64,000 bases of DNA, taken from Nicotiana tabacum (taxonomy: Eukaryota; Streptophyta; Magnoliopsida; Solanales; Solanaceae). The DNA is taken from NCBI RefSeq assembly GCF_000715075.1, contig NC_134087.1, positions 129,633,518-129,697,517 of the forward strand, read 5' to 3'. Positions 43,346 through 55,300 of the stretch are shown here, piece by piece; within the stretch, counting starts at the first letter, position 1, and every line of letters starts with the position of its first letter. Below the pieces are notes generated by a model. The model saw only the letters and a list, made by a program, of their open reading frames with translations. It made no database searches and had not been told where the DNA came from. The position numbers and the translations under genes were made by a program.

Positions 43346-45305
43346 ATGATGATGGTTTATCAATCCTGGTATGCCCGCACATCCATCTCAACGTCCTCAT
43401 ATTTGCTACTTTTATTTTCCGAACATGAGAATTTTTGACTACCCAACACTCTTCCTCATACAACATAGTCGGTCTAACTACTACTTTATAAAATTTACCT
43501 TTATGTTTAGGAGGTACATTCTTATCTCATAAGACACCGTATACGAGCCTCTATTTTACCCACTCCATACCAATATGATGTGTAACATCCTCGTCAATCC
43601 CTCCATTACCTTGGATTATAGACCCTAGGTACTTGAAACTATCTTTCTTGGGGATGAGTTGTGTATCAAGCCTCACATCCACATCTGCTTCACTTGTCTC
43701 GTCACCGAAGTTACACTCTAAATATTATGTCTTGGTCCTACTCAACTTGAAACCTTTAGACTCTAGGGTCTATCTCCAAACTTTCAATCTCGCGTTAACA
43801 CGACTTCTCATCTCGTTAATCAATACAATATCATCCACAAATAACATACATCAGGGCACCTCCTCTTGAATGGACGCGTTAGTGTATCCAATGGCAAAGC
43901 AAATAAAAATGGACAAAGAGCTAACATGTGGTGTAACCCCATCACAACTGAAAAGTGGTCTGATTCCCCTCCCATTTTCCTCACTCGAGTTTTAACTCCT
44001 TTATACATGTGCATAATCACCCTAGTATACGCTACAGGAACACCTCTAGCCTCCAAACATCTCCATAGAACCTCCATTGGGACTTTGTTATATATTTTCT
44101 ATAGATCAATGAACATGTGTAGGTCCTTCTTCTATATTGTTCCACCAACCTCCATACAAGATGAATGGCTTCCGTAGTCGAACGACCCGGCATTAATCCA
44201 AATTGGTTTTCATAAATAGACATACTCTTCCTCACCCTTGCTTCTATCACCCTCTCCCAAACTTTTATAGTGTGGCTCGACAGCTTGATACCCCTTTAGT
44301 TGTTGCAATTTTGGATATCACATTCGTTCTTGTATAACAGGATCACCGTACTCCACCTCCTTTCTTCGGGCATCTTCGTCGTCTTAAAAATGATGTTAAA
44401 CAACCCAGTAAGCCATTCCAATCCTGCCATGCTCACAATCTTCCAAAATTCCACCAAAATTTTGTCTGGCATGGTCACTCTCCTCCTGCTCATCTTATGC
44501 ATAGTCCCCTCGGCATCCTTAATTTTAATACACCTACAATAACCAAAATCTTGACAACTCTCGGAGTGCTCCAAATCACCCAAAGTGATGTCCATGTTTC
44601 CCTTTTCATTTAGGAGTTTATGGAAGTAAGTCATGTACCTCTTCCATCAATACTCTCATCTTCGTCTTTAATACACTTCACTTGGTCCAGGTCACGAGCC
44701 TTCCTTTCTATCACCTTGGCTAGCCTGTACAGCTTATTTTCCCCGCCTATGTCCCTAAGTTCCTCATACAAACGTCCAAACACTGCAGTCTTAGCTGTCG
44801 TAACAACTAACTTGCCTCCTTCTTGGTCTTCTTGTACCACTCCCTATTCGTCTTCTTCTCCTCCTCGTCCGTGCTCTTCATCAGCTTCAGATACGCCGCT
44901 TTCTTAACTTCTACTCTTTTTTGGACCTCTTTATTCCACCACTAGTCCCCCTTGTGCCCATCAGAGTAGTCCTTCGAGATCCCTAGCACCTATCTAGCCG
45001 CTTCCCTAATACAATTCGTTGTCGAGGTCCATATACTAATCGCGTCTCCTCTACTCCTCCAAGTCCCCATAGCTACCAATTTCTCCCCTTACTTCGGAGT
45101 TTTGTCCTTAGTCAAGCCTCCCACTTGATCTCAGGTTGACCATGCACAGTCTCCTCTTTTTCTTCCTCATAATCTCCAACTCCATCACTGAGAACCTATG
45201 CTGGGTCGAGAGATTCTCACTCGGAATAACCTTGCAATCCAAGCAAAGGCTTCTATCACACTTCCTAAGGAGCAAGTAATCAATCTGTTTCTTGGCCACC
45301 GTACT
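43346..45305 (-). mobile_element. RTE-like LINE copy 2, truncated at both ends
   Basis: The same LINE family as copy 1, also minus strand, and longer at its 5' side. From 5' to 3': the end of the endonuclease domain (IDYLLLRKCDRSLCLDCKVIPSENL, 45108-45299, in two reading pieces), a pre-RT region ([17 protein letters not shown]), the RT core with [20 protein letters not shown], a catalytic-loop region around 43815-43850 that can be read [10 protein letters not shown] in one frame, and the C-terminal MRTLRWMCGHTRIDK. It stops at about 43346, short of the normal 3' tail, where the minisatellite begins. Many frameshifts. Confidence 0.88.
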
Positions 45306-46376
45306 CTAGAAGGTGACCAAGTGTTCTTCTCTCTTCTTAAAAGTGTCATCCGTTCATTGTGTCAGTTAAAGTTCGACATTTCGACTGTTTAATCGACAAA
45401 CATTAAGTAACCTCTTTTCTCAATCTTAAATGCCAGGTTTTGATTATTATCCTAAGAACAAAAAGAGATATAGCGTTCAATATTTGATACTGCGTCTATC
45501 CAACCTTTAATTGGTCTAAATTGATTTCAATGATTAAGCTGCACAATCACTATCGACTGATCTAATTTTCAGTTCCACTTAACTATAAATTAAAAAACAT
45601 TCATTTGATATCTAAACACTATCTTTTAACCTCCATATTGGACTTACTGCAGTTAATGAATTTTTAAGTTACTCGATAAGATTGTATCGGTTCCCCAAAA
45701 TACAAACCGTGGTTGTTGGCTAACAATTCTACGAGACTGATGAATGGCCTAATCATAACTAGGTCCATCACTTGAAGAAAAGGAGAATATATTCCATCAA
45801 ACTGAGATGCTCCACCACTCCCAGGGGAAAGCTAAAAAAGGAAATCCAAGACCAACTACAAAAAGACTATACAAATAGCCTTCCGACACCTTCAATGACA
45901 GATGACTAACACAGTAGTTCAAATTACACTCCAATTTGTTTCTGGAATTTTAGACAAGTTGATAAAAACTTTTGACTCCACCAGATTACAATGCTCCACG
46001 AAGATGAAATTCGACAAGAGCAGAGAAAAAAGGGAAGGGTAGCATACAAGCAAAAAGAGACAATCAAAATAAGTTGTAAAATGAAAAGTTCACGGTGCTG
46101 AATTGAAAAGTTCATTGTTAAAATGAAGATTACAACCACGTGCACCGATTTGAGTATGGCATTCTACATGGCATTGTATTTTCCTCACTGAGAAAACTGT
46201 ATACAAAGGACTGTAACATACATTTTCTACACTCTCTCGGCTTTATGCAGCACTGCATAAGCGGAAAGCTAATTCGTCAAGGTTTACGAGCAAAAAATTG
46301 TTGGATTAGTTTCTTCCTCGAGAAAAAGAAAAACCAATTCCTGCAGGAAGTAATAGGTATGGCCAATTAAATGTGC
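45306..46376 (-). other. Downstream region and 3' UTR of dihydroxyacetone kinase gene
   Basis: AT-rich, no gene recognised. The part next to 46376 is the kinase 3' UTR on the minus strand. The cleavage site cannot be placed with confidence. Confidence 0.5.
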
Positions 46377-49300
46377 TTATGCTGTACTACACTTCTCCTT
46401 TATAGCTAAAGCAGCAGCTCTGTACCACGCAGCTGCAGCCATGGCACCAGGGTCAGGAATTGAAGCAAGAACATCTCCAGGTATGTAGGTTGAACGGCCA
46501 GCCTAGAAAACCAACTGATTAGGACCCTCACTGAACTAAGAAATTGACAGCCAAGTAACAGAAAATAAGACAGAACATGACAAATAGACAATCTTTTCTG
46601 TTAGCAGTTTCCTCTTTCCTCTAAAATTTCAACAACCATTATCTCCATTCAGAGGAAGACAGGTAAAGAAAATTAATAATCAAAATTTTCGGTTAAGGAT
46701 TCCAATAAAATAACGTTCTTTGAAATTTTCTTGACACAGCCTAGTCCAGATCTCCATCAAAATCTTCAATCTATTTGACATTAGATATGTTAGAAGTCTG
46801 GTAGTAATCAAATTATCTTTCAAGAAAGCACCAAATCATATGAATTTTCACCGATAAGAACAAAGACTTCAAACTTTAGTTCTGAGTACCTAAAACAGTA
46901 AATGGCATCTCGAACTTACTTTAAACCCTTTAGAGGTATCACTTGAGAGCCCTTTGGACAAGTCATATTCTAAGAGTTTGGGTTTATCAGCCAAAGCAGG
47001 TTTTAATATGGAAATATAGAAAATGACTAAATTTCTTTATGGATCTGGAATTAGAAATCCAAGTAAACTTTAAATATCTTTGTAATATCTTGGGGGAAGT
47101 GCACGGTTAGCCACTATTTGAAGATGTCTTTACTCTTTATCCACGGTTTAGGATGTATTTACTTTTTAGCCAGTGCTTAATAATCTTTTACCCACCCGGA
47201 CGAAAATACCCCTGTGTTAGACATGGGTGCTATGTAAATATTAAGGACATGATGTCCTTAACTTCATGAATGCTGTGTAAATATTAAGGACATGGTGTCC
47301 TTAGCTTCATGAATGCTGTGTAAAATATTAAGGACATGGTGTCCTTAACTTCATGAATGCTGTGTAAATATTAAGGACTACTTGTCCTTAGTTTTTGAAC
47401 TTGTAACTCTAAGTTTAGGACTACCTATCCTTAACTTTTGAACTTGTAACTCTAAGTTCAGGACTACATGTCCTTAACTTTTGAACTTGTAACTCTAAGT
47501 TAAGGACTACTTGTCCTTAATTTCTGTGCTTGTAACTCTAATTTAAGGACCAAATGTCCTTAATTTTTAAACTTCCAACTCTAAGTTCAGGACCAAGTGT
47601 CCTTAACTTATGAGCTTGTTAATGTAAGTTCAGGACTAGTTGTCCTTAATTTATGAGCTTGTAACTCTAAGTTCAGGACTACCTGTCCTTAACTTTTCAA
47701 CTTGTAACTCTAAGTTCAGGACTACATGTCCTTAACTTTTGAACTTGTAACTCTATGTTAAAGACTACTTGTCCTTAATTTGTGTGCTTGTAACTCTAAG
47801 TTAAGGACTACCTGCCTTTAATTTCTGTGCTTGTAACTCTAAGCTAAGTACTCCAAATTATTTTTCCAACAAAAAATTCCATTTCTACTAAAATTGAAAG
47901 AATTACAAATCTAAAGAAAATAAGAGTACAGTTTCAGAGAGTAACAACCAAATCATCCTACAATTTCTTGGTTGGTACGTTGACGAGTTAACAAAAATTA
48001 AATAAATGATAAAAGAACAATAATAAGGACATCTGAAAAGAATAAAGATAGAAATTATGAATTTTCATTAATGCTTTTGCGCTTCTAAGTTCTATCCAAC
48101 GTTCATCATCATTTTCACAAACTTACGAATGATAACATGTTTCTGCATCGAATTTGTGAGAGAGAAGCGAGGGTTTGAGAAGAAAAGCAATGGAAAAAAG
48201 GGTAAAATGTCTCTTCATATTAATTTTTATAGAGTAGTAACGATTTTTCCTCAACATTAGAATTGCTGGATAAAAAAGAATTAGAAATCGAAGTAAACTT
48301 TAAATATCTTCGTAATATCTTCGATTATGTCAGACCTATAAAGCCAAATTAAGTTTTTGAATAGATACGTTAATCATTTCCTCAAGTCTAATTCCATGTG
48401 GATTTGAGCCAATGGGAAAAGGATATTAACACATTTTCGTAGGGATGTGAAGGTGCTTAAGGTGTATAGTCTTTAAAGAAGAAAAACGTGTATAAAGAAC
48501 TTTACAGTCACTCCATTTCTAAAATATGTTTAAGCTTCACACATTTTTGAGCTGTTGTGTCTAACCACCATCACTGTGTAAAATATTTGGGAATTTAAAC
48601 CACTGAAGCACCGTGTATGCTATTTTCTTACAACATATTTGAAGTAAATACAGTGATAATACCTGCGCTTGCATGTGCTTGGTTGACTCGGCTCCAGCAA
48701 CTGCTGCCTCAGCAGAAATAACGAAAGCATCCACAGGGTTGTCCCCAGCACTCAACCTCTGTTCCCAATGCATAAAAATCTCTATGAATAAGGTTTGCAG
48801 GAAAAAACTGTAAACGACGTATCATCGAAGATATGATATTGACCTCTTTAAGAGCAGACAATGCTGGAATAAGAGCATCTAAAAGTGTGCGATAACCAGC
48901 ACGAGCTCCTCCATATTTACTAACAGCAGCGATAGCAGCTTCAAGTGCATCAGCCCCTGAAAAAAAAAGAGCTGTTTGGTACAGAAAGAAAGAGTTGAAG
49001 CAACAAACATCAAGTCTTTACTGTCTAGGAGTCAACTAACAGTGCAGAGCTGTGATAACCAACTCGGAATCTGCTTTCAACTTTGCATATGCTGCCTTAC
49101 AGAATATATCATATCTGTTATAAAGATAGATCTTTAGTGACACTGGTAATATGAAAGAAAAACTTGGTTGAAAGAAAAAAGAGTATGGTTATCAAGAGAA
49201 AATGCATTACAAGATACCGCTTGTTCCCCCCATTACTCTTCTAATAGAAGATCCAATTTCATTGACTGTTTCTGCAGGGTCATTCAACGGATAGCTGCGC

Positions 49301-52300
49301 AAAAAATAGTTCAGAAAGGAAGAGGAAAATCTTCTATACACCTCAATTACAGAGTTGTTATGCAACTATCTCAAATTTAAACAGCAAACTTGCTAAAACC
49401 AATTGGAAGGTCTTTTATCACCTTTTACAGTGAAAAGAGAGGGCAATGACCATATAAGACACAAAGATAATATAGAAGGTAATAACACAGAAGAAAAGAT
49501 AAAAATAAAAATAACCAAAGGAAAAGCACATAAAAGCAGCTAATTTGTCATATCATATCAAAACAATTGACTATTAAGCAAATTGAACAGAACTTCAGTT
49601 GGCATATCAAGCCGTCTCTCACAAATCTCACGTGTTTTAGCTCATACAGAAATTTCTACCTCCCTGTTTCAAAAATGAAATCTACTAATACCCAACGATT
49701 AACTATAAGGATATCCTAAGAGCAGCAGAACTAAGCTTCTAAAAATGCTGCAAGTAGATATGTGCAAGCTGAACAGTCTGATAACCACCCACAGCTGGTG
49801 TAAGCAGGAAAACATGGAAAAACAATTGGATAAAATCTGTCTGTACACTGAACAATTTTAAAAGTAACTAAACTTTGCTTTTAAGCAATCTTTCAAGAGA
49901 TTTTAAAAACCTAGAAAAAGGGGGAGGCAGATGCCTTGCTTTTTTGCTCTAGGAGTGAGGGTATGTGGCAATAATCTCGGGAAGAAGAATCTGCCCCCTT
50001 TTTTACTTTCTTGAGACACTACATGAGGAAATAATATAGGGAAGAAGCCTCACTACTTCTTCATGTCTTCAAGTATAGCCACTGCACCTCTGAACATCTG
50101 CAGTTTCACAACGAAGGAGCTTACTAAATGCAGATAACCGTGAAATAAATTGAGGGAAACAAATATGCTATCCAAAAACCTACAGTTGAACCACAATCAC
50201 CATCACCAACTTTGCTATCCCACTCATTCAAATTATCCCTGAGATTTACAAGTTCAGTTGCTGCAGCTTCAATAGCTGCCTCAAGGATATGACCCAGAGA
50301 GATCAGTTTTTCAGGCCGACTCAATGTCTGATAAAAGAAAAAAAAGACATAAGAATAATTTTATGAATATGTAAAACAGTTAAATAGTACTTAAAAAGTA
50401 ACAGTTAGAAGAGTTGGAATTATAGCGTTATTTATAAACAGTATTGATCTGCAACAGTACATAAAATATGCTATGCTGTCTCTCCCATCCTCAAAATCTG
50501 TAGAAGATTTGCAAGTGGGAGTTACACTTGACATTTGGGACAGGGACTGTTCAATCCTTATTTGGAGGTATGTGCTTAGATCAGTGCCTTCAAAGCAAAT
50601 AATATGTAGATATAAAGTACATATAGTATAAGAAATGCAATTACCTTCCATAAATTTGGCATACCTTGTCACTCTGGATAGAATGTGGTGGAGGAAGCGG
50701 AACAGGTATCTTTGCAGGAGGTCGGTTACCTGGAAAACAAAAATTAACTTCCAGTAAGTAAAGCAGATTTATTAGCTTAGACAGGTAAATTCTACAAAAG
50801 GTGCAGGCATTATAAGGTAGTTAGATCATCCACAGATACAAGAGGATACTAGCGAAAAATCCAATATGAATTTTTCTCTCTGTTACTCTAGTTCTTTTTC
50901 CAAGACAAATACAAGTGAGGGAGTATTCAACCAGGGAACACCAGGTTCATTCTTTCCTTGTATAGAGATAAAAATACTGTAAAGGGAAAACACGAGCCAC
51001 CCATACATAGTGAAGAGCAATAATAGACATATAGAAACTGACCGTCAGCACCAACAGGCCAATTTGGAGCTTTAGTGGGAGCATCTAAACGGTCTAAAAT
51101 TGCTTGATCAGCCTTCATTACAGAAATTGAAAATCCTGCATATAACTGAAGTAAGAACGTGAATGTTGTTCGGCAAATAAAAAGAACTTATAAACCTGAC
51201 ATACCTGCCATATCAAGTGAAGTCATAAGTGATCCTGTATAGACTCTATCAACAGCTAGACCATGTTCAAGCTGCAATCCTGGGACAGCCTTGCCAGCTA
51301 TAATCATCAATTCCATCAATGGTGTTGCTCCTAATCTGCAGTAGATAAGTGTGAAAAAAAAATGAGAAACTCGAAGTTTCTTGCCTTCTATAATAAGTAA
51401 TTCCAAGAGAAGGTGATTAAATAATAAGAAAAATGGATTAGATGACATAGTGAAATTAGAGATGTCGTCAACATCCTTTTCCCAAAACATATATGAAAAT
51501 CTATCATTTAATCAATGAGTACAGTGAATTCTCCCAAATAAAAAAGAACTGAAATAAGTCATATCTTTAAAAGCTTCAAGCACAAAGCCTAGCTCCAGTA
51601 CTGCTTTTAAATTGGTTATCATCCAATGCAAAGTTCAAGTCTCCATGAATGCAACAAAATCCATTTGAACATTTTCAGCTTTATGAAACTTTTCAGATTC
51701 AAACATATTTCTGCTTGCATTGATTTGAAAAATAAGTCAAGCAATAAACGAACCCAATCAACCCAGAGACTAATATAAAGCTTGTGAAGCATAGTTCATT
51801 ATTTCAACAGATATTTGGATGATAATGGCAGGGCAGGGGAAGTAATGGCCAGAGAGATTAATATAAAGCTTGTGAAGCATAGTTCATTATTTCAAGAAAC
51901 ATTTGGATGATAATGGCAGAGCAGAGGAAGTAATCGCCAGAGTACATGAACATACTGTTGTGCAATTCACGAACACCAAATGGTCATAGCAAGTCAATGA
52001 TGCGCCATAATGCAAAGTCAATCCATCCATTTACTATTTCCAGAGTATATATAGATTTCACATACTCATATTCATAAAAAATTTAGGCATTGATGGTCAA
52101 CAATTCAGAGTTTCCAGTACTTTCCAATGCTTTACAAGAATTGTTGGATTGATATAGATCCAAATCGAACTCAGCGTAACTAGACGAAGAAAGACCTTAA
52201 TCAACCTTCATTTCATAGTAATAATTCCGGGAACAATTAACTAGAATTCACTGAGGAACGATAGTATGTCAATAACATGTTACACCTCTCTCAGCCTTTG

Positions 52301-55300
52301 GACTAAAACCAAGTAAAATACCTGCTGTGATTGTCATAACAAACATGTTTAACAGTACGAATCGAGCAAAATAGTGATATAAGATACAAAGATGCGAGTT
52401 TCATGCAACTTGAATAAATGTTTCTATGTAAACTTTCACAAAAAAGACCAACTAAAATATTTAACAAAACAGTTTTGAAACATTAATTTAATATTACATT
52501 GTTATTAGCTTAAGTTTCTCCGTCTTCTCAAAGACCTAGACAGTAAGGCTGGAATTTTGGCTTATATGTGTGGTAAACCCTGAGTATTTTGTCTATGATA
52601 TTAAGGTACTATCATTGGTAGAAAACCTGCTGCTTTTATCACGAAAAGAGTTAAACAGAAAGTTTAAGCAAAAATCTTGAAACTTGCCAGCATTTCTAGA
52701 TCACTGCAGCAGATTAAAGAATACACTTCAAAAAGATATAGCATAAAATGACTGATTTAAAAAAGAAGATATATTGTAAAATGATTTCATTTCTCAATTT
52801 CATGAGATTAACTGAGTATTCCAAAAATACCAAATGGAGCATTCAAGGGAAAAATATAGAAACACAAGGGACAGAATACATGGAAATAATGAAGTTCCTG
52901 CAACAATCACTGAATAAGCATGCTACCATAATATACTTCTAAACACTATAGCACCAAGTCTGCCTCGTCAACCAAAAATGTTAAGAGAGGGAAAGGATGA
53001 GCAGGGCAAAACAAAACAGAAACAGAAAGGAATAACTAACCAGCTCCAAATACTTGGAAGATGGTGTTGACAGAGGCATGTATAGACAGGAATAAGGCTC
53101 AAACTTACCCATTTATGAGGAGCACAACTCTACTTCCACGTGTGATTGGAACGTAGTTAGTCTCCTACAAAGAGATTCAGTGACAGTGAAACTTCCTTCT
53201 GCAGAATAAGTGTCATTAACTAAGCTAAATGACACCAGGTTGTTAGGAGGAAGAGGGTGCATTAAAGAAATTGACATATAATATCCCCCCACCACCTCCA
53301 CTGAAAGAATGAAAACATGAAAAAAGATAGACTGATCGCATAAAAGCTCCTGAACTAAAACTGGTGTTCTTTTTTCTTTGTTCCTTCCTTTCACTACTTC
53401 TTTTGATTGGATTCTTTTTATTTTTCACTAATAATCGATCTAACTGCAGAATGATTCTTTTTAATGTGTTTCAGATAACAATATAACTTCAAACATTGTT
53501 TCTACTTCCGTCTTCATTATTACAAGAATCTTCATCATTTAATCAAAATTTTATCCAACCTAACTTATTTCAAGAAAATGTAAGGAAAAACATATTACGA
53601 ACCTTCATCATTTAATCCATGGGGTTTTACAGTGTACATTAATGTGCAAAGATCATAACCCTACATGGTTGTAGCTTTTTAGACTCACTTTTAGAGTTTG
53701 TCTTAGCACAAAATTTATCTCATCAAAACTAAAACTGATTTCACTTCATCCTTTCCAGTCCAGGGTGATGATTTAAGCAATCAGAAAACTTTTACTGCAT
53801 CAAGTACTAGTGTATATCAAGTCAAAATTTCACACTCGTCACATACCGATGACAAAATCTCCTTCAAAACATGTGAAACCACCACATCTACTGGTTGTAG
53901 GTCAGCTACAGCAGCTCCTGGTTCCCCGTGCTGGAAAAAAGAGAAAACAGTGCACACAATTTGATAATGCAGAAGTAAAGATCACCGAATTCTAAGTAGT
54001 CTGTCAGCACTTAACCGCTCCCACACAAAAGATCTTGGAAGCTTCAACCATAGCACAGAGGTTGCAAATTTTGACACACATTTCAAAAGACCCAACTGCT
54101 CTTACCATTGACAAAAGCAACACCGAATAACCAAGTGTTATAAACAGAGAAGATATGAACGACATGCATGGCACCCAAGGTAACTCACATGATTATCACG
54201 TCTCCCCGAAACATCAATGTAACATCATATGTTTCATTTAGTAAAGCATGATTTAGTCAACTTCTTCCCATTCCTAATATATAGATGAATACACCTGTGC
54301 CTATGAAGAGAACTTACTATTCCAAGACCAAGCTCCATCTTTCCTGGGCCTAAACGGTCTGACGTCACCTGTCCTGGCAATGTGCAAACAGATAATGCAA
54401 CACCCATTGTCCCAACCATTTCTGATGCACGTTTTGCTTCAGCTGCAACATCAGCAAGAGGAAGACCACAAGCTGCTGCAGCTCCAGCAACCTGAGATAA
54501 GTGAAACTTAGAAAAGATCAGCAGAAAAGCAACTGAAACCAATTACATTTGCATTGACTTGACCAAACTTCAATACTGCGAGACGTATAGGTAAAATGAT
54601 TGCTGCCCACAGATAAGCCACTCTCACATGAAATTGAATTCAACAAAGAAATAGAAAAGATCAGTTTGGTATTTTTCTTAGTATGTATAGTTATGAAAGA
54701 AGCACAAAAACAATTCACATACCCTCTATAACAAAGCATTGAAGAAGCAACTTGTCAAAAGATCACGAGAATTTGGCAAATGAAAATTTGGTGCTCTCTA
54801 GATTATTTTGGTAATTGGCCCCCAACACCCCCCACACCCCACCACCAAAAAAAAAAAACCAAAGCACACATAGATACACCCAAAAGAGAAAAAAGAGAAA
54901 TGTGCAAAAACATAGGATGACAGACATACACCTAGAGTCACCTTAGTAAGAAATTTTCGTTGCTGTATCTTCTTTTTACCAAATCAAGATGGCATCATGT
55001 TTCGCTACTCCAAAAGAGTTAAAGGCCGCCATGGATGGAAATTTGCAAGTAGGTGTGAAGATTAGTATACATGAGCAAATATCTGTATACGTTATTTTAG
55101 TTTTTAATAGGCTCTTTTAGCTTTTGGGAGTTGGAGGTCTTAGTAAAGATCTATCTCTCAAATGTTTATTATCAATAACAATCTGTCTCGGATAGAATAC
55201 CAAGAAAGAAAATGGAGATGGAAACGGAAAGTAACAAGTTTTGATTTTTCAGAAACCACCAAGAGGTAAATTATGTCCTAACTAATGTCTTTTTAAAGGG

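Noticed and set aside
43040..43363. Minus-strand His/Pro/Thr-rich ORF
   Set aside because: It is a translation of the TGG-rich minisatellite.
50041..50060. Apparent premature stop (AAG AAG TAG TGA) in the kinase
   Set aside because: GTAGTG is a splice donor; joining to 49294 gives the conserved continuation in phase, so the gene is not a pseudogene.
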